Made by a program: the position numbers and the translations under genes
Assembly: GCF_964355755.1 (NCBI RefSeq)
Contig: NC_092671.1
Span: forward strand, 26,658,070-26,722,069
DNA from: Antedon mediterranea
Taxonomy: Eukaryota; Echinodermata; Crinoidea; Comatulida; Antedonidae
Reading direction: 5' to 3'
DNA length: 64,000 bases
In this document: one piece after another, positions 1-14,443 of the stretch
Layout: every line of letters starts with the position of its first letter
Position numbering within the stretch: the stretch's first letter is position 1
Notes under the pieces: model-generated
The model's input: the letters and a program-made list of their open reading frames with translations, nothing else
Told to the model about the DNA's origin: nothing
Databases searched by the model: none

Positions 1-138
1 TATATATATATTTTTTTAGGTAAATCCTATTTATGTGTATATATTTAGTTGTCTACTTTTATGAACCCACCAATTATCACTGAGTGCCATGAATTTAAAG
101 TATGTAAGTTTATATTTTATTTGAATTTTTAAAACTAG

Positions 139-3100
139 GAACCTTTGGCTGCTACCAGAGCAAACAGACCAGGAAAGTACAAGGGTACGTTGTTTACTGT
201 TATTCAGTCATTTTCCTTTTCATTCATCTATTTATAAATACTTTTACTCCCAGTAGTGGGAAAGGTTAGGCCTTACATGGCCTCTAAAAACTCTTCTTTG
301 ATCTAGTCTTTTCACTCACTCAATCAATCATCCCTTTATTTGTAGCCTACATTTAGTCCATTTAATTTAGTCACTTCTTCATTTTCTATGACCCTTAGTG
401 TCATCAATTTATTCAATATTTCCTAAAGCGTTGTTTAAAACTTTACAAAGTTTTATCAAAAGTATTAAAAAATCAAATTTAATTTAATTTGTATTAGGCT
501 TATGTTTATGGACCCACGGCATCAGCCAGTAGTTATAAAACAACTCAATGATATCATTGTTGAATATGGAACCTTTTATCATAAACTTTAAGAGCTAGAA
601 AGCCACTCCGAGAGTGCATACCTCCGTCTACTGTAAAATTCTCCTACATAAGATTTCTCCGGTAAAAAAAATATATATATATATTTGTGTGTGTCTTAAT
701 GCTGTTGGTGATTTAGGCTAATTTCACTACAAAGTACAAGCATGTGTATGCGAGTTTGGTGTAATGGTTATGTAACAAGCCTTCAAACGAGTGAATGTGA
801 AAAGAAATAGGTTTTTTAAACAACTCGCATTAAAAAACGTGCACATTAAATCAAATTATGTTTTAAAATTACAAATCACAAATTATAACTCTTGCCTCTT
901 GTACAAAAATAAAGTTTTTTGGACAAGTAGTTCTTGAGAAAATGCAATTTCAGTTTACTTCTTACTTTAAGACTGCTCGCCGGCTTTTGAAAAAATCTGT
1001 CCTATCTTTTAACACTAGCAGGTCTGAAAAGTATACTCAAAAAGTGGTCCAGAATTTAGAATGGAATGGAACGGTCCTTGACCACATATCTATCTGTATA
1101 TTCATTTTGGTAAAGATCTTGTAATTACTTTTTGAGTAATCCTGCTAGCAAACAAACACACGCTACCGATTACATACCTCCTTGGTGGAGGTAAATAATT
1201 GGTTACCAGCTATACTGCATTGTTTATCTTTCCCTAATTTTTTGTTTACATTTATATTTACAGAGATATTCTGAAACAGTGGATGTTTGTTACAAAGAGG
1301 CTGTTGAAAATTTACGTAATTTAAGGTAAGACCCAATAATATTGACAAATGGATATATTGATCAAATTGATCGGCCCTCCTGGGCGGTTGTCTGATATTA
1401 AAATAAATATCTCAAGTTAATATTGAATATATTTTCGTCATCAGCTTTTCTGGTATCGCCATCTTGTGAAATTCTTACTTGTTTAATGTCACTAACTTTA
1501 TTATATTGTCAATAATAGATTAAATGTCATAACATATTCTTTGTGTGTATAATAATATGCCTTGGCTCTAGCAGCTGTGTGTACTATACATACTGCACAG
1601 CCACTATGTGCATAGCCAGTTTTTTAATAATATATTGCAAGATTGCTCACTGAAATTTTACCGATATTTGTGAAAAAATTCTTATTGATATAATCATTCA
1701 TTTATTTCATTTGGTGAAAATCATTATCAAAAATATGTATAAAAAAACAAAAAAAGATAAACTATACACATAAAATATAAAAATATTTAAAATACAGTCA
1801 TATAAAATAGTAAAATATTAAAAAAGGTATAAAAGGACAGTAAAAATGGAATGAATAATACCAAAATTGGTTTGATTTGGCAATAAAAAAAAATTGGCAT
1901 TATAAGATTTTGACTAGAATGGGTATCATTCCATTTTAATAATATACAAATAATGAATGTTATATGAGTGTAATGGTACAAATAATGGCATGAGGTGAAT
2001 GATGAAAGGTTATATATCAATAAGGTGAAGCCGAGATGATATATAACCTTTCATTCACCAAATGCCATTATTTGTACCATTACTCGAATATAAAACATTC
2101 ATTTTTTGTTTTATTTATATAACATCTAAATAGATTAGGCCTAGCCAGACAAGGTCTACATTTGATTCATATTGATTAAAACAGTAACATTTGGTTTTTA
2201 ATAATTATATTAAATATACAGCAGTATTGCTATATATAATATCATAACAGCATAGCATAATATACTATAGATACTCTTTAATTCGATACAAACATAGTTT
2301 TATAAAATTATTCTAAGTAATGTAAAAATGTATGGTTTCTGGTGAAAATGTCACAGTTTAACATAACTTCTTACCAACCAATGACAGAATTCCTTTGTAT
2401 TATTATTATTATTTATTTCCTTTATTGCATCAAGTAAGCAGTGATGAAGTTGACATAAATATAATAGTAAATATGTAAACACATAGTATAACACAGTCCA
2501 AACAAGTAATACTAAAATAAATCATAGTCTACAAATCAGTCTTTCAATGGCCATCATAGTACATCCAGTAACACAAACCAATAGGGGTTCACAATTTGCT
2601 TATCATAACTCAGTTACTGATCATTCACCAATCATTGAAAACTCCGTGGAAAGTATACAGTAGTAGAGCACTCTATTTTGGGGACACTTTCCTGAGAAAC
2701 GATGTTTTAATACTATTACAAATAATTTGTCTGGCTTTTGTTGGCGGTTTTAGCAAAAATGCTTTACAATACTGGTATTTTCTTATTCAATGAATTTTGA
2801 TATTCAAAAAAAATCTTTATTTGGTGGAATACTGTGAGCCTGTTACTGATAATGATAAATTCCAAATTATTATACCGATATTACCTGCTTCCGGAAAATA
2901 TTGTTCTGAGAGGAAAATGTTATGAAATTTTATATTTCACCAATAGAAAATGCAATATATGATATTTTCTTTTCAGTACCTCATACACTCCACATGATAA
3001 GCTATTAGTAATTGAGAGGACTTTTGAAGCAATGGACAAAGAGGTGAAAGGTCATGCAGCTGACCATATATGGAATATGGATGACCTGTTTCCAGTTTTC

Positions 3101-3878
3101 CAATATATAGTTATAAGAGCACGGTTAGACATTTCTTATTACAAAACACTTTAAGTGCCTTCTTTTTCATTTAATTGGACTTTATTCAGTAGATCATTCT
3201 TCAACCTTCTTTTCTAAAACAAATTAATTCTGCATTTAGTACGTGTAAATTTATTTAGTGTCGTCTAATTTTTGTTGCTTTTGTATAGAGCATTATTTTA
3301 TTAGCCTTGGTCCTATGTACTTAGCACGGCTCTTAATTTGATCTTTGTTATCCATTGTAATAATTTACACAATATTATTATTGATTGTATATCATATAAA
3401 TCGATCGAATTGAAAGTGTAGTCAATTCCATATTCAATAAATTTATATTTCTATACATTTTATTGTTTGCTTCCTTAGATACCATATTTTATAATGATAA
3501 TGTTGGAAACAGTTAACCCAGATATTTGATAGAAACATTGACAAAAGTACAAATCCTTGTATCTTGATGGCCATCTTCTTCAGTTCAGTTTTCCATTTTC
3601 TTTTATTTTTCCTCTTTTTTTCTTTTCATTTTCTTCTTTTTTAATTTTCCTCTTTTTCCTTTTCTTTTTTTAATTTGTTTTTTAAACTTTTATTTTATCT
3701 TATAATTTTTTATTTCTGAAATTATCTTCTTTATTATAGGATTCGTCATCTTGGTTCTGAGATCCAGTTTGTGGAAGACCTAATGGAGGATGAAGTTTCC
3801 AATGGAAAGCTGGGCATTATGTTTACAACACTGAAAGCGTGTTACTTCCAAATACAAAATGAGAAAATTCCATTATAA
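139..3878 (+). CDS. ALS2: Alsin (ALS2) 3' end, C-terminal VPS9 domain, last exons
   Basis: This is the C-terminal end of an alsin-like protein; the rest lies to the left of the window. Exons: 139-184 (tentative), 1264-1325, 2977-3123 and 3740-3878, ending in TAA. The last two encode the conserved tail with DDLFPVF, a split ARIRHLG, EDLMED and [12 protein letters not shown], which I recognise as the end of the alsin VPS9 domain. Alsin is a guanine-nucleotide exchange factor for Rab5 on endosomes, and VPS9 is the catalytic module. Exon 2977-3123 has a clean acceptor (ttttcag) and joins the last exon through a split Arg codon. Phase agrees between 1325 and 2977 (split Ser). The first exon can be read in two frames, depending on whether the next acceptor is at 1263 or 1265. 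I prefer 1263 (tttacag), giving NLWLLPEQ at the start. ALS2CL is a less likely alternative because the tail matches ALS2 better. Confidence 0.78.
1952..2104. mobile_element. Foldback MITE-like hairpin in an ALS2 intron
   Basis: Two inverted arms of about 67 bp (1952-2018 and 2036-2104) flank a loop of about 17 bp. The arms share long blocks such as GTAATGGTACAAATAATGGC, so the RNA or single strand would form a near-perfect hairpin. A diverged arm of the same family (ATGAGTGTAATGGTA, then ATGAGGTGAAAGATGAAA) recurs at 60480-60535 in a CEP290 intron, which supports a dispersed element rather than a local palindrome. There is no coding capacity. Confidence 0.6.
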
Positions 3879-3899
3879 GGTACCTATATAATATTATGC

Positions 3900-6800
3900 C
3901 AACTATAAAATCATATACCCATGCAATTTAGGTCCGATTTATCAAACTTGCTTAGCAAAAAATACGGCATTTAAACTTTGTTTAAAACATTTTCCAAAAT
4001 AACCTAATAACCTTGTCTGTCTTAAGATGAAAAGAACTGGTTTGATAAATAAAGCTACAGTTTTTCCAAGCACTGTTTGGCCAGCCTAGTCAAGTTTTGT
4101 CAAGTCAATCAATATAAATGATAGCGAGTGTCGAGAGTAATGTATAACTCTTATAGACCGTTCTGTTCATTATCGGGTTGGTAGATTTTAATATTATCAA
4201 TCGTCTTACCGAAATGCTCGCTGATAATAACATACACATTTCTCGTAATTCCTGTTCTATATGTATAAGAAAAAAAATTGGATTTGTCATTCTCCGGCAA
4301 TTTTTCTGTTACTGAAATTATTTTTCTTTGCCCATAGTATACACAAAAAATATGTAACACTAGAAAGGAGTTAAGAATTGAACATTATTTTAATAGTCAT
4401 TGATTTATTAAGTCTGAACATGGAGTTTCTTAAAAGCTATGTTGCCTTGTTCATCATTCACACATAGGCTAAGGAAAATAATTTAACATTCTCCTGTCCA
4501 ATTGCATACCGCTTAAAGGAAATTCTCAATGTTTATTGAAAAAGTACTCAGTATTATTATCAAGTGTTTTTTGTAAATACGGCAACAGATCACAAATATT
4601 TCGGAGTCCAGGATTTAATTAAAAACCTTTTCGACTTTCTGTTATTTGCTGTTGGGAGAAAAACCTGTGAGAGCAACCCTTTTTTCTTATTTTTTTCTAA
4701 TTTTAATATTGTTATTAAAAATTAAAACGTTTATAATATCAAATTTAATAAATCAATGATAAATGTTAAAATTGAGAACATATAAAAAAAGAAAAATTTT
4801 AGCTTGGATTTTCTGTTGGATATTCCAAAACCCTGAAATTATACCACTGTTGTACATATTGTGAATGTATTTATTTAGCAATCAATGAGTATTGTCTTCA
4901 GTTAAAAAAAATGATACTTACTAAATATCTAGGTGTATACATGGCAGGTTTTTTCAGAGCTATCAAATCAGTGTACTGATGGGTTTGAATTTAGTTACAT
5001 TAAAACTATTATAATTCAATCATAGCACAATTCTGTAGTATTACATACTACTGTTTATGTCTAGGCTTGTCTTCAATTCTGTTTCTAATATTGAATCGAT
5101 ATTTGTCAACATATAGGGTTTGAAAAGATAATGTAAGTGTGCATCCAAAGTTAGAGCACTGCTTTCTGAATGGCTTGGCTTTCAAGCCTAGCATTCATCA
5201 ATGATTTATGATGGATAAATTGAATAAAAGTTTATTTTAGAACAGTAGGTAAGTGATAAAACAAATAATTAATGTTTTCATTCATTGAATGTAGAGAATA
5301 TTTAATTCCAAAAATTGACTGCTCTATTTTATAGCCTTGAGCAGTCAATCTTTCAACTAATGAAATATTCTCAACATCATTCTCATAAATATTCATTATT
5401 TGCATTATTACACCTATACTATTTAACTAAAATACCACAGGATAATCCTATACCTTTCATCATTTTGGTCACTCAATCCATGCTCAATCAAAGTACTTGT
5501 TTTACAGTGGTGTCACCTTCATAAATTGACATACATCAAAAAGATTAATTGAAATAAATTGAACAAATTTGTTTTACTTCCCACCCAGGAATGTAAATGC
5601 GTTTTGGTTGACTTCATTGAATTGAATACTTTTGTTTTTGGAAATTAACTTTTATATTAACATTTGTGACCACAACTGAGAAAAGTCGAAAGGACCAAAT
5701 TCTACAATTTACAGGTGGAATTAGCTTTATTCAGTGTGCAATAATAGGATTTAAAATCATTTCATATTGTAGTTAGCTATAAAAAAAATATTATTTTATT
5801 GTTTGTTATGTAATTGAAAGCTTATCTAATGAGGCAATTGTATCTCTTTAATTTATTTATTAGGAATAATGAAACAATTAATATATTAATTTTAGTATTA
5901 ATATTTTGTTAATCATTTATTAATTATTGTTGATGATAATGGTGAGAATATATGTGTGATATTGATTATTTCAATTATGGACGCAAGAAGGATCTGGTTC
6001 TTTATATATACAGTATCAAAGATATATTCTGTGATAAAGCGTCTCATATGTGTTGCATGTAATGTCTGGGCTATATGATGTCAAATGTGGAGATACAGTA
6101 TAGATAATCAGGTGGTTAATCATTTCCGTTTATCAATGTCATTTACATATACAGTAGATCTCTGCCTTTGAACAAACACACCCCTCACCCACCCTCCCTC
6201 CCTCTCATTCAGAGGACACCCCTATTAAGGGGAAACTTGTGGTGCGAGTGTGTCAACATTGTAACTTTTTGTTGCCACCAACCGACAGTTGTTTAGTATT
6301 CTAGTTAATAGAAATTTTAAAATGGGGCTTAATCATTTTTTAATTTTGGAGGTTAGCCCTCAACTTGGCAGAGGTAAGTAATCTATAATTGCCCTTGTTG
6401 TTTTCATTGTAATACTAATCAAAACAAATAATATCCCATTTTATTTGTTTTTGTTTAAATCAATTTTGTAATTATTATTATGTTTTTTGTTATTATTATG
6501 TTAATTTTGTCGTTTATTTATCTACTTTATTTACAAAGAAAATAAAAGAAGTTGTCATTGTTGTCATACAATATAAAGTCAAATATTTCTCGTACATAAC
6601 AGCTGGATAGAATCTACTAATATTGATATTACAGCATTAATAATATTATATTTTTATTATTGATTTCATTGTAGTACATTGAAAATTGAAACCATATTAT
6701 TGCTGTTGATGTTAATAAAAATGTGTTTTACTGTAATTACACAGGATTGTAATTTAATTTAACAGTATGAATGTAGATAGAATAGAATGACCATATTGTT

Positions 6801-9340
6801 AGCCAATGTGTTGTTCCTGAGGCGTTATTTTCAAAACGTTGTCAGCACACTATTCGAAGGCTGGCTTGTCATAGTAACACGATTTGTTCTTGTTCAAATC
6901 AAGCGTATTATTATTTTACAGCAGTAACTACATGTATTAATTGTCCTTGCCTCTGCTCTTTCCTCCAAAACCATCGACAGAACCAATGCATTTATTCCAA
7001 ATTTCAATTACAAATTATAATTTTAATTGCCCAAGTGTAATGTTGTGTTGTAGTGTAGTAAGGTACCGTAGTTAAACATAAATATTATTTATATTTTGTA
7101 TATTACGTTTAAATGGGAGCATAGATCCTAATTTGCTTTGTAACACGAGGTAAAAGTTATTACGTTACGCTACGCAACGCAGTTTTAAGTGTGCTATATT
7201 AAGGTTATATTTACATACTTTTCACGATTTTGAGAACAAGAAAAAGTGGTATCAAATTTGTAGTTAAAAATATAGTAGGTAATAACGACACTAAATGTTT
7301 TAACGTAATGCTCTGCCTGTTGTAACATTGATATCATTAGCCGTTGTTATTCAATAAAATAGTGTCATACTCTGTATAATTATAATTTTAAATTATTTAA
7401 ATAAAATATATACGAGTCAGAGTGTATAAATTATAGTTAATTTATCTTGATATTTATAACCATATAATTAAATGATGTATGTATTATTAAAAATAAGCTG
7501 TACAGCATAGTAAAGCTGCTTTGTTATTAATTTGTGTATACAGAAAGGGGATTCAATTTTAATGTTTCTTGTAATATAGAAGTGTGTATTTTTGCTTTAT
7601 TTCAACCAACAAATATTTGCCTTTCATGTTTGGAATTTAGAATGATTGGTGTGTAAATGTGAGCGTCTTGAAGTGCAACTATAACTATTAAAAAACCTGC
7701 AGAAAATTATTGTTGTAGGCCTCTTGTATTCAGTTATTTTACACATGCATTCTGTTTTCTTTATTCGGTAATCATTGAGAATGCATACCAGGATGCACCG
7801 CACATTTCTTTAAAATGGGGTCCTGTTAACATCTTGAATGTGCTGCAATAGGTCGTTATTATTAACATTTGACGATATATGGTACAACTAAACCTCTCGC
7901 TGGTGATGGCCAAGAGCTCATGAAGTTAAATATCAAATATAACACGGCAGAAACCTATTCATTTTCTTATTGAGAAGCACCCGCTCTAGCTTTCTTTATT
8001 GATGTACCCAAACACTAATGGGTTGTTCCATGTAGGCCGAGATGTTTTAGGTCTATAATATATAATATATTTGTTTACATGTTGCTTTCCTTTGAATTCA
8101 TTTTTACAATTAAAAAAAATAGTTATAATTTTTTTTTTAAACACAATAACTCGCATGTACGTGTATGTCTGCGTGTGCATACACAACATGTAAAATAAAG
8201 ATTAATAGGCCACTTTGTAGTTTTAATCGAGGTCCCCCCGAAAAATATGTTTTCACGTACTTACAAAAGACAAACTGTTAAATTCAACCCCAAAACATTT
8301 ATTTTTCGATTGTTAAAGTGAATAACTATAATAGAACATTAAAATACCACATTCAACAAAAAGATTTGAAAACAATTATTTTTTTCAGGTGGGCAATATA
8401 TCTTTAAACACAAAAGCTGCGTAGTTGGTGAGCTTCCCTCTTGGAAAGCTGTTCGTAAATAAGAAAGTTCGTTCGTATTTAAAAAAAAAGAAGTTTAGAA
8501 GACCTTATTTGAATTAATACAATACGATATATTACAATATAACTACTATTGTATTATTAACTTAAAATACTTATTTTTTAACAAAACCTAAAAAATAGGT
8601 TTATAAAGATGAAGTGTGTAAATTATTTTAACAAACCATTAAGCACAAAAGAGAACTCGCCTTATACAGCCACAGCGTATTTTAATTTATAGTTAATTTT
8701 CCAATCCCATTGTTATTAATGGTAATGCATCATAATATTAGCATTTGAACAAGTATTAATAATAATTATAAATAAATCGATTCTATTTTAGATACCATCC
8801 TCTTGTTGCTTGCTAAACATGAAACAGTTGATGCAGTTGACCTGCTCATAATGTATCGATTTGATTCTTATTGCTTTTGTTATATCAAAACGTGTGTACC
8901 GTTCGTGGGATGCGAGAATGATGAAACATACACATTGTGCAAGAAAATAAAATGAGAATTTTATTCAAGTATTAATGACATTTTACAAACATTTGTAAAA
9001 TAATGAAACAAATATATACGATATACGGTACGACAGACAGTTATTATAAACTGCGACAGCACTGTTATTGTAAAATGCGACAGCTCAATTATTACAAAAT
9101 GCGATAGCAGCTATTACAAATTATTTCTCAAATTAAACAATAAATAATGTAGGCCTACAGAACATTTAAAATGGGCGTGATCCCAAATATTCATTTATTA
9201 TGTTCGAATTCTGTACGTTCATTCCTCTTTCAGGACGATTAAGATGGTTTATTCAGTAACAAAACATCAACACTTGACCACAATATTGGCGAACATGAAA
9301 TTTGGTTTTCTGATTCTTAAAATATATAAATGTACCATTT
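3900..9340. other. Intergenic stretch without recognisable genes
   Basis: This AT-rich sequence lies downstream of ALS2. Short ORFs here have no recognisable domains, no codon bias and no linked splice sites. A pyrimidine-rich patch and GGACACCCCTATTAAGGGG at about 6175-6240 resemble a word at 43405-43450, so a small dispersed repeat may be present. Nothing else could be supported. Confidence 0.5.
4048..4053 (+). terminator. Polyadenylation signal for the ALS2 gene
   Basis: A canonical AATAAA lies 170 bases after the ALS2 stop codon, the first good signal on this strand. Position fits a short 3' UTR. No cleavage site can be proven from sequence. Confidence 0.4.
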
Positions 9341-10057
9341 GATAGCCTACAAATTCACATTGTAAATGTGTAAACAAATTGATAGCCTACAAATTCACAT
9401 TGTAAATGTGTAAACAAATTGATAGCCTACAAATTCACATTGTAAATGTGTAAACAAATTGATAGCCTACAAATTCACATTGTAAATGTGTAAACAAATT
9501 GATAGCCTACAAATTCACATTTTAAATGTGTAAACAAATTGATAGCCTACAAATTCACATTGTAAATGTGTAAACAAATTGATAGCCTACAAATTCACAT
9601 TGTAAATGTGTAAACAAATTGATAGCCTACAAATTCACATTGTAAATGTGTAAACAAATTGATAGCCTACAAATTCACATTGTAAATGTGTAAACAAATT
9701 GATAGCCTACAAATTCACATTGTAAATGTGTAAACAAATTGATAGCCTACAAATTCACATTGTAAATGTGTAAACAAATTGATAGCCTACAAATTCACAT
9801 TGTAAATGTGTAAACAAATTGATAGCCTACAAATTCACATTGTAAATGTGTAAACAAATTGATAGCCTACAAATTCACATTGTAAATGTGTAAACAAATT
9901 GATAGCCTACAAATTCACATTGTAAATGTGTAAACAAATTGATAGCCTACAAATTCACATTGTAATGTGTAAACAAATTGATAGCCTACAAATTAACATT
10001 GTAAATGTGTAAACAAATTGATAGCCTACAAATTCACATTGTAAATGTGTAAACAAA
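9341..10057. repeat. 40-bp tandem satellite, about 18 copies
   Basis: About 18 head-to-tail copies of a 40-bp unit that begins GATAGCCTACAAATTCACAT. Copies are almost identical; the only changes seen are single substitutions (near 9520 and 9994) and a one-base deletion near 9965. Each unit contains the dyad CACATT-GTA-AATGTG, so every repeat can form a short hairpin. The homogeneity implies recent expansion or gene conversion. Confidence 0.95.
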
Positions 10058-10059
10058 AA

Positions 10060-13000
10060 ATAAATAAAGAAGAGTTAGAAACAAATATAGAATATGTGCT
10101 GTTTCTCAATTCAAGTATATTATAACGGTTTTGTTTTTAGAAATTTAAATATTCTTCTAAATATAAAAGAAGGAACGACTTATAAAATACTTAGTTATAC
10201 AAGTAAACGTTCAAAGAAAACATTAGAAGTGACTTATTTGGTTTAGTTACATTTGATTACTGTTTTAATCTTAAGAAAATAAATGTTACTTTGATTGATT
10301 GATTGATTGATTGATTATGCGCATCTATTTAAATTCAACCTGTTAGTGGCGGTTTCGTCGCTGTTGGGTCAACTGAATAACATTTAAAAAAATTAAATTA
10401 AATATCCTTTCAAAATCCTCTACAGAATAACACCTATATGCCGTGATTATATGTAGTTTTACAAATAATGTTGATCATTATTGTTGTACTGATTTGTAGT
10501 GCCATGGAACATACTAAAATGCAACTCGAGCCTCCTGTTCTGCGTTGTACCGTTATTATTTTGTTTTAATTATTATTAGTATTTCAGGGGTCATTTTGAG
10601 ACAGGTTTTACTTCTAGTTTTGATCGCTAAGATGTTCTTATATTAATTGTTGATTATTGTTAAAATATTGTGTGTTATATATTGTTTGTAATGACCATCT
10701 TAAATAAATGTTTATTGAAACTTGAAAAGAAAAGAAGTCGAAGATGGTCCGGTGAGTTCACTTTATCAGTTCTTAATTCTAATTCTGTTTTATATGATAG
10801 TATCACAGTTCGTTCACTGTAAAGATAGATTCCTTCCCACTTTGGGTTGGGATATTTGTTTGTGAAAGAATTGAGATTTGGTTGAGAGAAAATACCTGAA
10901 ATTCTTATGACGTTTTCACTACATGTACTGTAAACAGAAAGACGAGCATCTAATTGCAATTGTGCAAACTAAGTGACGATCAATCTAGACATTGATCATA
11001 TGTATGTAGTTTATTCGGTGAGTGAACGACTGTGGCTAAACAGGTAATATTGAGGTATCAAGTTGAATTTGTAAAAAAATAATTTCTCCAGATCCTAGAA
11101 ATCGGCAAAAGAATATTGATGTAGCTATCGCTTATTATCACGACGTCACCTAGGTAATATACATAATAGGGGCTGAGGATTATAATCTCATATTATGTAT
11201 ATTGTGGGGTTTTGCGTTTAATAATATCTAAAATATAATACTATAACTATGTACAGTGTAACTATAGCGATATTATTCGGCGACAACATTCAGTAGCCTA
11301 CTTTGAATTTATCAAGAGACTAAATTAGCTCATTTGAAAACACACGTGTACAAATTAAGGCGATGTTTTCTTTTCAATGTAGTGCATCAAATCTATTATT
11401 TAACTAGTTGTTGATAAGATACTGTAAGAAATATTTATCGATCATATAATGTTGTATTAATGTGAACATTTTAAAGGGAATATGCACTATTCATCAATGA
11501 ATTTTGCTTTTCCGTTCAATGAAAGAGAGGATGACGTAGGCTAATTGTACTGCAGATATTGTATGTAATGTACAGTCCTATTTAATGATATTTTACTTAG
11601 ATAGAACGGAAGAAACATTTTTATACTGTATAATTTATAACATTAGCATACCAGAAGATACACTAAATAATTTCAGAGATAAAATAAAACAAGAGTATTT
11701 AAAAATAAAGGGCAGGACACATTAATAATTCAATAATTATAAATACTGTAAGATAGAAAAAGACACTAATACAAACAGTAGCACTCCGATTAAGAAAATA
11801 CTTTTAAAAACACCTCGCGACCCACACCACACTTCCATCCAGAATACCATACTTAGTTTAGTAGTATTATCCTGTCACTAATGACTCCAACAAACAAATA
11901 TCAATAATTTTACCAACACATTCTAGGTATAGTTTGTCATTCTGTACGGTACATAATTAAAGTTTAATTTAATATAGTATAACAAGATAACGCAATTAAG
12001 GAAAGCACTCATCCATGATCTACTTCAATTTCATATAATTAACAATGATTACAATATTGAGAAAGCATCTAACACAATGCCATTATAGATTTGGCATTTC
12101 TTGCCAAAAGAAACCAAATCTATAACTCTTTTGAATCCTATTAGACGGGAGTTTGTAAGGCACGTGGACATTGCAATGATCTTTGCATTCAAACAGACCT
12201 TAAATTGTATACGTTCAAAACACATTCCAATGACTGTAAAAGGATGACATAAGATTCTCCAATAATATGATTCAAAGCAATGAATAACATGTGTTTATTG
12301 ATTTGCGGCCATTTTATTTCCTGTCTTTGACTCTATGCAGCCACTGTTTCCATCAACTTTCAGCAATTTACATTTGGACTATCATTTAGAAAAATGACAT
12401 GATCTAATAGACGTTAATAAAAAAAATATGGGCTGACAATTATAAATATGTGAGACCAATGCAATAGGACAACAGGATGCTGAGCTCACCTGCAAAGATA
12501 TGAACTTGCAACAGTCCTTTGATCTTAGGATTAGCTGTGACACATTCATACTAGTTGTAGTTACAGTACCACGTACATTATTCTCCGGGTTCGAATTACC
12601 TTTGTGAAACCTTTAAAGTAGCTGACTATGAAAATAAATGTTTTGTATTCGTTGGAATGGTCAGAATTATTTCATGAGTTACCCGGTAGATATTAACTGT
12701 TTTATTAATCCTATAAATAATACAAATAATGAATAATAAAAGCATTTATAATGAGCTATATATCCAATCAATGATTGCTCATAGGCGCAGTACATATGTA
12801 TAAAACCATTTTAAGAATTAAAACAATTTTAGAAAGCAAGTTAAAAAACCCTAAAGTCTACGACTTGAATCACACACAATATGACTTAATAGAGACTGAA
12901 CACGGACTGAAGAAAGTTTCGTATCTTATGTATCACAAACTATATATTTTGTCCATTCTTTCGATGTTTTTTTTTTTCATTTTTCGAAATGAGGAATTCC

Positions 13001-14440
13001 ATAGATTAGAGATTATAAAGTAGTTATATGATATAGTTCTCATAATTGATTTTGTTCCCGCACATTTTAAAAGATATCTGACGCAAACTTGTGATGGCTC
13101 AGTGGATAATGATTGAAATCCAATAAAATTGATTGATTATGAAAGAATTTCGTCAATCGTCTCCTTAGTTTTTTTGTATGTTTATACTGTAACCAGCACA
13201 ATAATAATTTGCATGATAAACGTTGTCATGACAATGAGGTTGTATTTACATTGACACTATCAAAAACTACTAGATAACTTGAGACGATTTAATCAAATTG
13301 TTAACAACTCGGCAACTACGCAACCAGTCTACATCGTACGAGGAGTGTCGCATTAAGATAATAATCTGTTCTTTTACATATTGTGAAAATAAAATAGTTA
13401 GGTGAGTAATGGTTTTTTTTTACTGTTTGCTAATTACGTTAGAATGAAAAAACGTTTTTTTTTTATTAATATCGTTTGATAAAAGTGTTCAAATAAAATA
13501 AACAAAGTATTGTCAGAGTTTTATATTGTTACATTGTCCGAGGTTACACTTTAGTACGTGGGTAAGTTAAGGCAGAGAAAAACTTAAAATATTTTTTAAA
13601 TACGAATCAACAATTTTGCTGAAAGTCCCTGGAAAAATTGTATACATATTTATTTATCTATTTTATTTACAAACATATTTATACAGGATTATACACAATC
13701 AAGTAGAAATATACCTGTTTTGCATTGTGGTCCTGTCGACAAAAACGGATACAAATTTAAATACAATACAAATACAGTTAATAAAAATAGCAATAAAAAA
13801 AAATAATAACAGGAAGTTAAATGTTATGAGAAGAAATGAGATCTGTATCTAGCTTTAAAGGACATTATGATATAGAAATTCGAAAAGATCGATTGGTCTA
13901 GCAGGGAAGAGTATAATTTCTGGTGCTAGAACAAGTTTGGTTCGGTGCTTGGGTCTCCATTCTCTTATTCAACTGAGGAACTTAAGTAGATTATATAAGT
14001 TACTATATATAATATACATTGACTTACAATACAATTGTAATCCTTTTTGTCCAAACTTTGAAAATGTGTTTCTTAGGATCATTTATGTAAATAGTGTTGC
14101 TACTATACTAATGTTTCTACTTCTATTATAGTATATTCTAATTTAGTGAATAATGCTATTAGTACTAAGGAAATTTTAGACTCTACAGCTCACTATGTCG
14201 GTCGATTGGTCGGTTGGTCGGTAAACTAACTTGAGCACGCGACTGCAGCCATGTATATGACCTTGTTTACATTAGTTCTATATGAAAATATTAAATAAAG
14301 CAAAAATATTATAGATTAAAGAATATAAATAACACAAACAACTGTATTCGTATTAACTGCCAGAGTACGGTATATCTTTAAAAAAATACGCTATACAATT
14401 TTTTCTCAGTATTTTTATATTTATAATTTTCAGATCATTA
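10060..14440. other. Intergenic stretch with minor repeat debris
   Basis: No supportable gene. A short TGAT run occurs near 10295-10317. The sequence at about 13093-13125 resembles a tRNA-type A box but has no B box. A dispersed repeat sits at 14178-14268 (listed separately). The ORFs are short and AT-rich, without splice or domain support. Confidence 0.45.
14178..14268. repeat. Dispersed repeat, copy 1 (pair with 23763-23853)
   Basis: About 90 bp starting CACTATGTCGGTCGATTGGT and containing AACTTGAGCACGCGACTGCA and GCCATGTA, matched in the same orientation at 23763-23853. The two copies differ by small indels in the GGTCGGT run. They lie just upstream of the mucin-like gene and inside intron 2 of the antistasin-like gene. 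Probably fragments of an interspersed element. Confidence 0.65.
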
Positions 14441-14443
14441 AGG

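Noticed and set aside
751-800. tRNA gene
   Set aside because: GGTGTAATGG resembles an A box, but no B box or closing stem follows.
9341-10057. CRISPR array
   Set aside because: Units are contiguous identical 40-mers with no unique spacers, in an animal genome; it is a satellite.
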